A stretch of 64,000 nt of DNA, taken from NCBI GenBank assembly GCA_900660155.1, contig CABFPE010000077.1:1499041-1563040 (forward strand). The letters run 5' to 3'. Position numbers and translations under genes: made by a program. Under the pieces are notes generated by a model, which saw only the letters and a program-made list of their open reading frames with translations, did no database searches and had not been told where the DNA came from. Each line of letters begins with the position of its first letter. The first letter of the stretch is position 1. This document shows positions 49,804 through 62,741 of this stretch, piece after piece. This stretch comes from Hofstenia miamia (taxonomy: Eukaryota; Xenacoelomorpha; Acoela; Hofsteniidae).

Positions 49804-50155
49804 ACTTGTCCATACATAAATTCATATTTTCGTAAAATATCTAAATTTACTTTTTTGCATAAATTACTTACTCATGGAAGAGTACTTTTTATTGTTAACT
49901 ATTAATAATACTTTACTTGTCATATTCCACACATTCAATATAATATTAAATAACAGATGTCCGTAGCAAACATATATATGGCGTCATATATATACTGAAT
50001 AAATTTCAATCTTTTTAATTTGTTGATAACTAACATTTTTGTAATTTAAATGTAGCATTAATAAGTAATTTAACATTCATAGAAATTTGCACATGGTTCC
50101 TTGTTGTCCAAGACATTGATTTTCTATGATGTCCCGTAACTAACATATTTAGTCT

Positions 50156-50183
50156 ATCTATATATATATATATATATATATAT
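50156..50183. repeat. (TA)n microsatellite beside a possible Tc/mariner end
   Basis: The TA run is followed at once by TGGTGTCCCAAACGTTTGTG (from about 50182), a word style common at Tc1/mariner termini. No partner TIR or transposase remains were found in the next kilobase. Confidence 0.6.
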
Positions 50184-52615
50184 GGTGTCCCAAACGTTTG
50201 TGTACTCTAAAACCTTTGTGTTTAAAGAATTGATAAAAGCAGGAGTGCAAATTTAATATAATTATTTTTCTTGAGCAAAAGAAGATTGATTGAGACAAAA
50301 ATACATCAGAAGTTTCCTGGAAAAAGGAAAAGATATCTCTTATCGTAATGGAATGAGTGCGCAACATTATTGCAAAGTTTTGAGACATTGGCAGGGTTTT
50401 CTCCATGAATTCACTAACCCTTCTGGAGAGTCAAACCATGATAACTACTAATATTAAACAAAATACTTTCCAATCTTTAGAAATGGCCTCATTGATCATG
50501 AAAAACCGCTTAAAAGTTTTTCTATAAGGCACAGTTTATTACAGCCCGTGAAAAAGTCTTATCATTTCACCTTACTTGAAAAGCGAATTTGGAGTAACAA
50601 AAAACCATGGCGATAGAACTCATTAGTAAATGTTGATATTCCAATGTTTTGGTTTGGTTTTGGCCAAATTCTCTTTTATGGTTTTATACTTTTGTTCTAG
50701 TGTAAAACTACGTTTTCCATACAAATGTAAATTTTAGAAATCACTTTATCACTTTTGAATTTAATGCATTTTTCATTATATTTAAAAAACTGTTATTAAT
50801 AATCTTCTTATATATAAAATTTCACAAATTATCAATGACAAATAGTTCTTAATGTCATTTATACAACTGGTCTTAAATTTTGTTCAAGAGTGTATACATA
50901 TGCATCTGATGAATTTATATTGTTAATTTCACTGCTGGTCCTCTTTTAGTAAGTCACGAATGGTGTCTATCATATACTCCTTCACTTCATCTTTATTAGC
51001 ATTTGTTAGGGTCTTTGTGGCCTGGAATTCTATAATAGATAATGTCGCCAACAAACGGTGTATATTGAGGCATGGCTAATGCTGGTAATACTCCCTGAGC
51101 GTTCCACGAGTATTGTAGGATCTTCTGACACTAGAATGTCAACAATGTTAATGTTGTCATCTGTTCGAACATCATTCTTTTACTGAACTCAACACAATAT
51201 TTGTAGAGATTGATTTAAGAACATATTGTGGTCTTGCTTGCATTAAAGCATTGAAAATTTGAACATTGGATTCACCAAACATTTTTCGTGGTAAAATCTA
51301 GAACGTTCACGTGTAAACTGCATTAGGACAGATTAAAAAGATGTGCTTAACAACGGTTTGTAGTTTTCCTATGTGCATGTAGAAATGGGTACATTGCACA
51401 AATGAAATAGCTTGTGTAAATATGCTTGGATTTTCATTCACATGACAGAGTGCACTTTTACGTCTATGATTTTCTTCACTAGTGCTTTTCAATGAAAAAT
51501 CCAAATTTATAAAGTTTCAAATTCTCTCATATCTAGTGTTTAGCAAATCAGTTTTATTTAAACATACCACGGCAAATTTATTGTCTGGTTACTGCCGCAA
51601 CCCAAAGTTAAATATGCTGTAATGCACTGTAGAATTAAGTGTCCAGTGGCAGTTTTAAAGAATGCTACAAAAATCATTTTTAGGGTCCTCAACTATTTGT
51701 AGACAGAAGAACGAATCATGCTTCATTTTTATGTCCCTATAAGACACCGCTGCCTAATTTTTAAAAATGATATTAGTTGCAAATTATATCATAACAAAAT
51801 TTTAAATGTTTGCAGTCCTAAAATTTTGAATGCAATCAATCACATTGTCTAACAAATATCTTAAGCGCATGCGGTTTTACTTCATAGTGGATGTTGCAAT
51901 TACCGTTCGGAATTATGTCTAAAAACGATTCTAATTACCTTAACAAAAACTCCGTCACTTTTCATTAACTAAATGCTGTTAAAAAGCTTCACTTGGAATT
52001 ATAAACACTCTACATTTATTAAATACAATGACACCAATTCATCTGGTGCACACCTCTTTCTTAAATTGTTGTTCTAATTGTAATTGCTTTTTTTCAAGCG
52101 GGGAGACTTTTTGGAACTTGTTGTTATTTTTCCCAATGCTTTATAGAAAATATAAACTAAACAATTATTATTATGATTCGATATAAATAGACTGCTTTCT
52201 GCAAGTGTATAGTGTGCATCATTCCTCTTGGGAAGTACTTTCTCTTATTTTGATAGTTAACTATTATCAATATCATAAGTTGAAAAATAGTGTCCATTTG
52301 GATTCGCATTACTCTTCTTTACAAAAACCTTGTTTTGGTGATCATTTGTAGTTCTTTACGAAGTTTGCGAGCATTAGAGTACTGTAATTCACATTTAGTG
52401 AGTGGAAGTGGGAGTGGGGTGATATAATTGTTTTATAGTCCATCAAGCTCTTTTAGCGAAAATGTTTTTTCTCCGTACTTACAAACTAAATATTTGCTTT
52501 GCAAAATTTTTGTGTATTTCCAATTCGTTTATCTATTTCAGCTGTGGTCTGCTTCTTCTGTAATTTCGTGAAACATGATGTTTCTTAGAAGTTGAATTTT
52601 CACATTGAATTTTAA
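50184..52615. other. AT-rich tract without recognised gene
   Basis: Open frames on both strands are short and carry no motif. I see no paired repeats here. Confidence 0.45.
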
Positions 52616-52623
52616 GGAACATA

Positions 52624-53008
52624 CAGGGTGAGGTAGTCGAACCTTCTTTTCACATTCAAGAATTGAGACAAGCAATAATTATTGATTAAAGTTTATTTCA
52701 GTGAAAAGTGCGTACAAAGAAATTTATGTACTATATAGAAATATACTCAATTCTTTGCAAGATTTTACGACTACTTACACATCAAGAATATCAGTGAATA
52801 CTAATACTTTGAGGGTAATTTTCCAAAACTACTTCACCTGAAGGAATGGGGGTATTCATTGGCTTCCACGATTGCCTAACATTAGATGATGTGATTTAAT
52901 TATTTTTTGTGTATACTTTTCACATATGTAGTAAATTTATAACAAAAAATATTGTTTGTCACTATTTTTTAATATGGAAAAGAGGGTTTGACGGCCGCGC
53001 ACCCTCTG
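52624..53008. mobile_element. Candidate non-autonomous hAT element (385 bp)
   Basis: The left end is CAGGGTGAGGTAGTCGAACC and the minus-strand right end is CAGAGGGTGCGCGGCCGTCA followed by AACCC. They align with two small gaps. The flanking octamers GGAACATA and TGAGCAAA agree at 5 of 8 positions. The left end also resembles some mariner termini (ACAGGGTG), so the family call is uncertain. Confidence 0.35.
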
Positions 53009-53229
53009 TGAGCAAAAAAAGTTCAATTTTTCATATTGGGTATTCAAGATGTAAATAAATATTTTGAAATAGTAATTTAACACAATTCCAGTAATTTCAC
53101 TAGAAAATAATATGAAGCCAACTATCTACGCACAATTGTTACAATTATTGCAGTAATTTATGGCTTTTTGAACTTCGAAAGTTTTCTTATTTTCAAATTG
53201 ATACGCAAAAATAACAGTGCACTTAATTG

Positions 53230-53453
53230 TATATATATATANNNNNNNNNNNNNNNNNNNNNNNNNNNNNNNNNNNNNNNNNNNNNNNNNNNNNNNNNNN
53301 NNNNNNNNNNNNNNNNNNNNNNNNNNNNNNNNNNNNNNNNNNNNNNNNNNNNNNNNNNNNNNNNNNNNNNNNNNNNNNNNNNNNNNNNNNNNNNNNNNNN
53401 NNNNNNNNNNNNNNNNNNNNNNNNNNNNNNNNNNNNNNNNNNNNNNNNNNNNN

Positions 53454-53484
<31 letters not shown>
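53230..53484. repeat. (TA)n microsatellite containing a 212-base assembly gap
   Basis: TA repeats run into Ns at 53242-53453 and continue to 53484. The gap was probably caused by the repeat. Its true length is unknown, and frames reading through it are meaningless. Confidence 0.95.
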
Positions 53485-53488
<4 letters not shown>

Positions 53489-53935
53489 AGATAGATAATC
53501 GTGGCTGCATCATGTAAAATCCGTTTTACTGTTTCTTAAGTATATCCTTTGTTGAGTGACTAATGACGCCTAATTTTGTTCACTATAACTGCAAGTAGAA
53601 CGTCAATTCTTCAATTATAGTTAACTACTTCGGGCCATTCGGTTTTTGGGTTATGTAATGCAGCATATAAGGTCGTTGCAGGCGTGTCGGATACGAAAAT
53701 ATAACTAATTTACATGTGTTCTCAGTTTTTGAATTTTTACCTTATATTTAATATTTAGCTTCCTGTGTATTTATTGTGGCAATTTTAAAAAACTTTTTGC
53801 TTTAATGACGGTTTTAAATGTATACACTTGCAGTTATTTAACAATTATTCATCGATATTTTTTGAATGATTAGTAAAATAGATGCGTTTAAGTTGGTTTG
53901 AAGCTATATATCTTACGACTAAGATGAGCCTGCGA

Positions 53936-54275
53936 CAGAGTCTTGTAAATGAACCGGGCCGGATATAGGCCAAGGAAATTTATATAATTTGAGCCTTCCA
54001 TAAAAATTCAATGAACTGAATATAGAATTTTAAATTATTTTTTGAGCGATTTTTGGATTTTCAATGTAGCATTTACTAACCTTTTATTAACTATTTTTTA
54101 TAGATAGGCATTTTCAAAACATTAAATAAAGTTCTCCATTTGTAGTAGCTAATGTGTTTTGTTAGAGCCTACATTATCATACATAATTGTGGCCCGAATT
54201 TATAATCGTATAATTACCAAGAGAGCACGGCCCGGCCCGGTACGGGCGGATGACATCGGCCCACTTACAACTGTG
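53936..54275. mobile_element. Non-autonomous hAT element (340 bp)
   Basis: The left end is CAGAGTCTTGTAAATG and the minus-strand right end is CACAGTTGTAAGTG. Next to them are CCGGGCCGG blocks on the left and repeated GGCCCGG/CCGGTACGGGCGG blocks on the right. The flanking octamers GCCTGCGA (53928-53935) and ACCTGCGA (54276-54283) agree at 7 of 8 positions. The 104-codon plus-strand frame at 54159-54473 starts inside this element and is not a gene. Confidence 0.65.
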
Positions 54276-54845
54276 ACCTGCGAAAGAACTGAATTTATTT
54301 TGTCAATATGTTTAATGTTGTATTCCTTACACTTAACTCATTTGCTCTTAATTATGCTTCCTAAACATTTCAACCCATTGAATTTACAAAGCGAGCATTT
54401 CAGGATAGATTATAGCATGGAATGGTCTGATGCCTGCAGTGGCGTCATTGAGGAGAAGAAAGGTTCAACCTAACCTCTCCAACACTCGCAGAAAAAACGT
54501 TAGACTAGGAATGTTTAATCACTTCGCTTAGAAATGCGGAGGTGGGTGTAGATATGAATCGGGTATTTTGACGAGAATGTTCATTTTGGTGCTGTTAATA
54601 TTCAACAGGATTTCATTTTCAGAGTAAATCGGACAAACTCCAATGTTGTACTGGAATTGCTCGTTCACGTTATTTGGAGAGCAATCTTCGTCTGTCTGGG
54701 TGTAGGAATTTTACATGTTTTGAAAAGTACGGGTTGGATGCCAGAACGTTATAACTATGTTGGTGCTAGTTGATTTTAGCAAAGACATGGCGTCAATTTG
54801 ATGCGAGTTTTACTAATGAAAGTTCGTAATTTTGCGACACTTGGC

Positions 54846-55205
54846 CAGGCGCAGGTCTAGATAGTTTCGAATGGGGGCGGTTTAAACCATTTTTCCTAGA
54901 TGTATAAAACGAAAATTTATTTGCAAGTTATACACAATCTAATCATATTTTGCAAAAAGTGTAATGATTTATGAGGTTCTTCACAAAAACCCTTAGGCTT
55001 ATATTTTTACACAGTAAAGTTAGTCTTTCCAGGACGACTTGTATTTATGAAAAAAAACAGAAAGTTTTTGAAAAAACACTAAAAAATGGTTTTATCACAA
55101 TATTAACATAAAAAATTCGCAATTTCATATTCTGTAGTAGTGCTTTTATATTGTTTTTGAAATAAGGGGCGGTGGTCCCAACCCCTATTCCTAAAACCGC
55201 GCATG
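54846..55205. mobile_element. Non-autonomous hAT element (360 bp)
   Basis: The left end is CAGGCGCAGGTCTAGATAG and the minus-strand right end is CATGCGCGGTTTTAGGAATAG in alignment, followed by G-rich blocks (GGGGGCGG / GGGGTTGGG). The flanking octamers CACTTGGC (54838-54845) and CCCTTGGC (55206-55213) agree at 7 of 8 positions. A second copy of the same family lies at about 32652-32995, which supports it as a real repeat unit. Confidence 0.68.
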
Positions 55206-55213
55206 CCCTTGGC

Positions 55214-57641
55214 TATAACTTGAAAATTAGATTTAACTCTTTGATATTCAAGGTTGTTTGGAAAGTGGTGACTTAACTACATTTGTTTGAGTCATTCCTA
55301 CAACGCGATCGTTAATGAGGCGGGTTGTTTAGAAAAAATGTTAATGTTAATTCGGGACGAAATGCAATTTGTTAGGATGCCATTGTGTGTTGAATAATAT
55401 GAAAACTCTTCTTTTGAAATAAGTTTATTAAATCTCATTTCAATGAACTTTATTTTTTGGCCTTTAGGAATCCGTTTGAAATAATAATCTAATTTAATGC
55501 AACAATTGAACTTCAATCATTTAAAGTTAAATTGTGTTAATTTTATTTAGAAATCTAATTCGTTAATGGATGTCTGTTATCTTTCAAACGCCAATTAGCC
55601 ATGCATTCTATTCAATGTTTTGTTCAGTTTAAACAAATCTAACTTTTGTTCTTCGCAATCTTAATTTTAACTCCCAACTTTTGTTTACTTCCCATTTCCT
55701 ACCGTTTCATAGGAGTTCCCATTCTTCATTCCTTTCTATCATCGGCTTAATGGCCCTGCTAAAAGTTTTCCTCCATTATTAATCAACAATTTTGATTAGT
55801 TCCAGCGACTTGTCGTCTGCCTTCAGTAATTTATCTAACATATACAATAGCATTTTCTTTGAACACCAACCTCTGACAAACTACCCGCTTTTACGGGTTG
55901 CTTTCCACTTGCAAAAGCTATGTCTGTTTTATTTATTATCGGGTTCATACATTTCAGGGGATTGTATTAGGTTATAGAATTCTCTATGGTTGATTAAAAT
56001 CAAAAATCAAAGCCTATTTTTAAGCCTAAGCATCAGGATTTATGAGACCTCCCATAGTATCCCATGGAAATAAGGTTAATTTTGTTTGATGCTGCGTGTT
56101 TGAATTTTTTATGTTTTTCATACAACAGAAGCATATTTTAACAAATCTATAAAAAAATTAGGTGTTAGATGAATATGCAGGTATGTTTACAGTTACAGTA
56201 TCGAATAGAAAAATGGGGCGACGGATGATTTGAACCTAGAATATGTGGGAGAAAAATCCAGTCCTAGAAGAAGCCTGCTAGGCATTCTTAGCATTTGATG
56301 CACATAACATTGTTCAACATAATCCACTGTTTTATATTAATTAATATATATATATATGAAATATTTTGAAAGTCAAAATAATGTGTAATTAAATTGTTTC
56401 GTCGAGGTGAATGGCAAACAATTACTTTGAACTGCCTATTGCTTAAGTTTTCTTGCAAAGCCTCTACGATTTGATCATTAACAAAATTGTTGGGCTTTAA
56501 CGTTTCTTTTTTAACATATTCAACATTTGAATTTTCAAAATTAAATTTCCTCAATCGAATTTGTTTTATCGGCCAATCAGCAAACACTGGTTCTTTCACA
56601 TTGTATACTGTAAATAATTTATCAGAAGTATCGTGAGACCAATTACTTGCTCGAAATTTATATTTGAAATTTGTTTCACTTTGTAGAGTAGGTTAATTGT
56701 TTTCAACGTTTCGAATTTGACGGAAATTTTAAAAATCCAGAAAAACACATTAAAGACTTTATAAATGTGTAAAAAGTTTTTTTTTATAGAAATCACTCAC
56801 CTTTATATTATTAGTTCAGTAATCTCAAGTAAGAGCAGTCAAGGTTCATTTCTGATCATATTTAGCGACCTTTTCTAAGATCATTCAACCAATTTAAATT
56901 CATTTAAATGTTTCCAATTGTATTGTTTTCTATTTTAAGAGTACTGAGAATAATCATAAAAATCAACAAATGAGTTTTTTTCAAAAATTACATGTTTTGT
57001 GTTTAATTAAGAAAAAACCGTTTCAAACCCTTATTCAAATTCTTATTTCATTTCGCAATCAATTATAGCATTTCGAAAAATACTTACGATTTTGATCCAA
57101 CTTTGTAAATAAGGGAATTGCCTAAAACGCGAGATCTAAAAAATCGTTATTGGTTTAACTACTTTTAAAATACACGTTTTTCTATCGAAAGGAATAAATG
57201 TAAGTTACATGTTTTAGCCTCTTAGATCATTATAGCTGTTTTGTATTTCAGTAGTTACTTAAATACTTTCGTTTCTTTGTTTTAGCGCTTTTTCTCAATC
57301 CAATCAGTTAACTTCCTCCTACTCCATTCCTACTTTTATTTCTTCTCAATAATATAAACAAATCGCTTTTCTTTTAGTAATCCTTATGCTTTATAATTAA
57401 CTTTTTATCGGAATCTATGATCCTATTGGAATTCAAAACAAGTTAATGATGCGAATGAGTGATTTCGTTTGATAACGTTTCAGGATCCTGCTGAATAATT
57501 TAAATATACAAAGACATCAATCGAATTTGAATATATTTTGAAGATCTGAAACACTTGAAAGAAAAGGTTCGGGAACATTCCCTCAATTGTTTGAAAATGA
57601 TAACCAAATTTGTCGAAACATTCCCAATAAAATGTTTTTGA

Positions 57642-57644
<3 letters not shown>
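55214..57644. other. AT-rich tract without recognised gene
   Basis: A minus-strand frame at 56288-56599 (contains EPVFADWPIKQIRLRKFNFE) looks mildly protein-like, but it has no motif and no clear splice border. A short (TA)n run lies near 56342-56357. Nothing else is recognised. Confidence 0.4.
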
Positions 57645-57694
<50 letters not shown>

Positions 57695-57813
57695 GTATAT
57701 ATGTATATATATATGTATATATGTATATATGTATATATATGTGTATATATATATGTATATATGTATATGTATATATGTATGTATATATGTATATATATAT
57801 GTATATATGTATA
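57645..57813. repeat. Compound (TA)n / (TATG) microsatellite
   Basis: About 170 bases of TA repeats carry regularly spaced G substitutions (TATATG, TGTATATA). The Tyr/Ile/His-rich frames of up to 136 codons across it on both strands are repeat artefacts. Confidence 0.95.
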
Positions 57814-57873
57814 TCAAATCCGTAACTAGCCCAGGTAATCTGGCATGTTGTCGCTAAAATTACTTGTTCCAAT

Positions 57874-58143
57874 TGAAAAGCTTGGAGCAAGAGTATGTTA
57901 ACTCACTTTTTTTAACTCACTTTTTAGCAATTTCGAGATATTAAGCTTTAAAGTTTCCAATTTGCCATCGCTTTGGGGTAATCTTTTTTGGCATTTTTAT
58001 TTTTGAATATTACAGAGGAAAAGTAAAGCTGCTAGCTGAAGAACCCCGGTGCAAAAATAGATCTATAATAGAAACCCACTACTATGTGTCTAACTCAAAA
58101 TCGTAAAAAATTGAGTTAACATACGCTTGCTCCAAGCCCTTCA
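57874..58143. mobile_element. Unclassified MITE with about 35-bp TIRs (270 bp)
   Basis: TTGAAAAGCTTGGAGCAAGA continuing into GTATGTTAACTCACTTTTT on the left is mirrored on the minus strand by TTGAAGGGCTTGGAGCAAGC and GTATGTTAACTCAATTTTTT. Only a few positions differ. A second TTAACTCACTTTTT word follows the left TIR. No clear TSD was found, so the superfamily is open. Confidence 0.7.
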
Positions 58144-61100
58144 AATAATAACAGCAATTTGGTAATGTTAATTTAAGCTCACTGTGCCCTATATTCTGAA
58201 ATTGAAATTATATTTGTGTCTACAACATGTACATTTTATGAATGGGTAAGAACCATAGAAAAATATGATTTGTCCAAATAAAACATGAATTAAAAAAGCA
58301 ATATGCAACAATATCAGATCACATCACCAAGCTAATAAGCTAACTTATTATTCACTTTGGGGACATGGGGTTCATTCTCTATTTGAAAATACAGGCATTG
58401 GCGACTTGGTATGGCATCGAAAACTCAGTATTAGTGAATCTGCAGTGGTTACCATCGATACTTTTGCATGTTATTAGAGGAATGGAATAATAGAGATTAT
58501 ACAAATTTTAATACTAGTTGAGAGACCTATGATTAATTTAATTTCCAGGAGTTTATAAAGAAGATTTTGGATGTATCGCTTTTGCAATTATGATTTATGT
58601 ATAAAATGCATGTGAAAAATCAAATTTACAACGACTTGGAAAATTTAAATGTTAACAAATTTAGATTTGGAGTCATGAATTAAATCCTACTCTAAACTCA
58701 ATAAAACCTGTTTTTCTCAAATCCTTCGTCTGCATCTGAACGACTTTTACTACGTGGCAGTTTTACAATAAATTTATAAAGTTCATTCATTGTTAGTTTT
58801 AATTATTTTTCTTTTTTTCAAGACTGAACGCTTTGTAAAATGAGTTTTCTTTCACTCAAGTCAAGAAATGTTATAATTTTATTGCTCAGCTACGTGCAAC
58901 ATTGATTTCAGAAATTTGCGCTTAATTAAAACTATGCGTCTAAATGGATTTAAGGTATAGCATAAAACCTGATGAAATATATTGACAGCGCCTTTCGCAG
59001 CAAGTCTAGTAGGGCAATTCAGGTTAGGAGAAATTCTACCTCGTACATGCTACTAAAATTTTGCATCATGTTATTTAGAGATGAATTAGCTTAAACGAGA
59101 TGCGCCATCTATAGATTCGTTTCGAAATTGAAAGCGTAATTACAAAGGATGTGTATAAGAGACTATTTCCAAGGTTATTGCAAGTTCTACATTTCCGTTT
59201 AATTACGATTTGGTTGTAATAACTTGATAAGATGCAGATTTAGACATTATTTTCTGGTAAGGTTAATTATGCAAAAGTGCTTTTCTATAAATTTCCACAT
59301 AATCAGGAAAGTTGATAAATTATATAGGAAAGTACTATCTAATATTTGAAATATATAGTTTCAAAAAATACTTCATATTTCTTATAATGCAGCATTCCTT
59401 TAACATAAGTTGGAAATTTGTACAAAAAATGTATGAAAACATTCACGATTTTTCGCTGAAAATTTCAATTTCTTAAAAAAGTTTGAAATTCTTGCCATTC
59501 CTAGTGTTCAGATATTAAAGTGCGGCGAGTTGGAAGTTGTCGCCCGGGCGGGTTTGCGCAGGGAATTATGTAGGAAAATGAAAGAGGAGACCACTTTTTA
59601 ACCAGTAGTGCCTACACATTTTGGAAAACTTTATTAGTTTGAGAGTTATGCGCGTTGTTTTTGATGAATTCAAACAATTTGAGTTCTATAAGCATGCCAC
59701 AAACTGAACATTTGTACAGCTTCTCACAACTTTAGACATTGTGACTTTAATTTCCTGTATCGCAAAATGCAAATTTATTTAAGGGAAAGAATACGTCTTT
59801 AGAAAAGATTGTCGATTTCTGATTAGCAATTATGGGGAACATTTTGTGTTAGTTACTAAGATGTATTTTCAAACTACTTAATGGTAAATGTACTTCCAAA
59901 AATTAAGGCCTGAAACTTATTTATAAAGAATAAGCAATTAGAGTTCTCAGGAAGTATCGTGATTTTAGAGGTCCTCAATTATAACTTAGAGAGTGGAGTG
60001 AACTATTTGTACCCTACTAGTAATGTTTGCATTCATCGTCTATTTCGAAAATATTATGTATAGCATAGTGTTCCTCAAAGTATGAATAAAATAGTTATTT
60101 AAACAAAGCTCGAGTTTTAATGAACTTACAAATCTCGAAATGGAAATCCTTCATAGTTGACCTCGGAAGAAGATCCACATGTTAGTATTAAAAAAATACC
60201 AGTTACATTAATTTCCTATTTGTTCATCATCACTCGAATTTAGTTTATCATTCGATAAAGAACTATGTAAGTGGTGTCTACAACGTTGTTGTCCCCCATT
60301 CTCCTTTCCCCAACTACGATAGGGGTTTGCATAAATATCAAACAAATATTCATTTTATATTTTACCCAAAAAATTAGGCTATCTATGCTTGTTGAAATGT
60401 TCTAGATTCGCGTGTTATCCTTATCATTGGGCTGAGATTTTAAAACAAGACCGCTCCGAGCCTTAATTTTGTAAAAAATATATGAAAAACATTTTAGAAT
60501 TCAAATAATTCAGTTGTCTTTATAAACGATTAGAAAGGTTTGTGTGAAAAATAACAAATTTAAAATGAATTTGTATAACTACATGTAATTCAATGGCTTC
60601 TGAATTTATCAGATTGAAACTGATTCGAATCGGATTCGACCATTTTTCCAACTATGTTTGTTCTATTTATGAAATTGTTCGTTATTAGACATATTTGTGG
60701 AGACACCAGAATCCGTTTAAAATAGACTATTCATTTAATTAGTTTTAATCATTCTTAAAAATAGGTTATATTGGCTAGAATGTCTCCATTGTTCATTTCT
60801 TAAAGTGCATTGCCGTGGTGTGTAATGGAAGATTACTTCCTTACGCCCATAGTCCGATATAATAGTGGTTTAATTACTGAATAAGCAATTTTAAACCGTG
60901 TAGTTATTGTTAAAACATCACATTTTTATGTGGCCTTCCAGTAAAAATGGTAGGAAAGCTTTCAGTAGAATTAAGAATAAAATTAGCATCTTCGATCATT
61001 TAGCACTAAATCTCGTACTAAATCACTGACATTATAGGTTTTGTCGAGTTGGGAATATATTGTTTTTCTTTAACTCAACTAAATTTTCAAATTTCGCGGC

Positions 61101-62229
61101 ATTCTGTTTTAAATGCGCATGAGCAAATGTGTATGATACGTACTTTGAATATAAATGTATGTATAACAATGTCCACTAACTATATTGATTTTAGAAAACT
61201 ATAATTACTTCAGCAATTATTTTGTTTATTTTCAAAAGAATGTAGGCTTAAATGTCGTAGTTGGTAGGTAAACATGTAATCCAGGTATGGTTGCTCAATA
61301 ACTATGACTATTATATTTAGTGCAAATTATGGTATGAAATAGATTGAGTGCTAAGTCGACTATATCAGCACACATGTCGAATTCTCCCATTATATAACTC
61401 AACTAAAGTTTCCTTGGGCTAACACTATGCAACCTGGCTTTTTTAGACTTCTTATGCCTGGCTGACTGGAATGAATTATATTAAAAGAAACTGCACAAAC
61501 ATTCTGCGTGTCAGCATTAACAATTTAGAATATTCAGAAATATAGTTTTTTTGCTTATTTTACTTGCTTTTTTCACACTAACAAAATAGGAAGATTGTAA
61601 CATTGTTGAAAAACAATAGCATATTTAAAATGACCGCAATCTCGTTTAAAAAAATTTATTTGAGAGTTGTGGCCCCGATATAATTTAGAAAAAGTTGCCA
61701 AGTCTCATTAAAAAAAAGCTTAATGGGGGAGGGGGAAGTCCTCTCCATCCTCTGGTAGAATAGAGTTAAGATTCTTTAGGGCTTGGTAAATGAAATAACA
61801 TGGAGTTTTCTGTTTCTAAATTGGTGTAGACCAAATATTTTTATTCATGTCATTTGATTTTATTCACTTTTGGAGTTTTTTTTGTCGTAGCTTTTTTCAT
61901 ATTTTCAAACAATTTTATTTATCATTGAGAAAATGACATGATTATTGAAAGATGTAGTCCAAAAACTATAGTCTAAAACATCTTAAACGCGTTGAACTTG
62001 TTGAACTAGTGCGTTAAAAAGAAGGAATTCGGCTCTCATTTCCTCTCGAATACAATTAATTAATCCGTTATGGAAATTTTTAGCGGGCTTATGATACTTT
62101 ACGAATGCATACGAATTAGTTTTTCTTTATATAATACAATAAGTGACAACATGTTTGATTATTTGGTGAACACGATAGAAAACTTATTAGGAGATACAGA
62201 TATTTCACTAACTAAATTATCAAAAGGTA
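58144..62229. other. AT-rich tract with nothing recognised
   Basis: There are GC-richer spots near 59520-59575 (GTCGCCCGGGCGGG, palindromic) and 61720-61755 (GGGGGAGGGGGAAG). Neither pairs with a partner. No coding evidence was found on either strand. Confidence 0.45.
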
Positions 62230-62304
62230 TTTGAACAGTTGGAATATTCGCGAATAGTTCAGTCCGAATATTCGAATACTTTGTTCGCCTGATGTCCAAC
62301 ACTA
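62230..62304. mobile_element. Possible hAT right terminus with TTCGAATA repeats
   Basis: The minus strand from 62304 reads TAGTGTTGGACATCAGGCG, then TATTCGAATATTCGG and TATTCGCGAATATTCC. A CAGTGTTGG-type end with TTCGAATA subterminal words is common in arthropod hAT elements. Here the first base is changed and no left end is seen. Confidence 0.4.
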
Positions 62305-62693
62305 ATAACAAGCCCAAATACAAGAGTATAATTCGAAATTAACACAAACTGGGCATTGGATAATACTTTGTAAATTAATTTTTGTTAGTTTGCTTTATGC
62401 GTATATTTATAAAAACTAATGTTACTTTTTCAAGATAACGAAATGAAAGCCTTTACCATCGTATACTTATTTATTTCTTTGAAATTTTTTATTGTTTCCG
62501 TTCATGACGACCAGTCAAATTAAATTTTATTAAATGCGATTTATCAAACTGATAAATCATCATCCAAAGAAATGTTATTCTTTTATCACATTTTGAGTTT
62601 AGCAATATAGCCCGATCGATCAATGTCTTGAAAATTGGAACAAGCTATATTTCAAGAAATATATGCTAAATATTTACAATATGACTAAACAAA

Positions 62694-62741
62694 ACAAAGA
62701 CAAAAACAACAAAAACAAAAAACAAAACAAAACAAAAAGTT
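62694..62741. repeat. A-rich AAAAC-type simple repeat at the LINE 3' end
   Basis: The run consists of CAAAA/AAAAC units. On the LINE's own strand (minus) it reads as TTTTG units directly after a very short 3' UTR, where a poly(A) or other simple tail would be expected. Confidence 0.8.

Noticed and set aside
53168-53517. Several overlapping frames of about 100 codons
   Set aside because: They read through 212 unknown bases and TA repeats.
54159-54473. 104-codon plus-strand frame
   Set aside because: Its first third lies in the GGCC-rich right end of the hAT element at 53936-54275, and no family motif is visible.
57480-57890. Frames of up to 136 codons on both strands rich in Tyr, Ile and His
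   Set aside because: They are translations of the (TA)n microsatellite and its flanks, equally open on both strands.
59520-59575. CGCCCGGGCGGG palindrome, considered as a Helitron 3' hairpin
   Set aside because: It is not followed by a CTRR end, and no Helitron protein or 5' TC end was seen.
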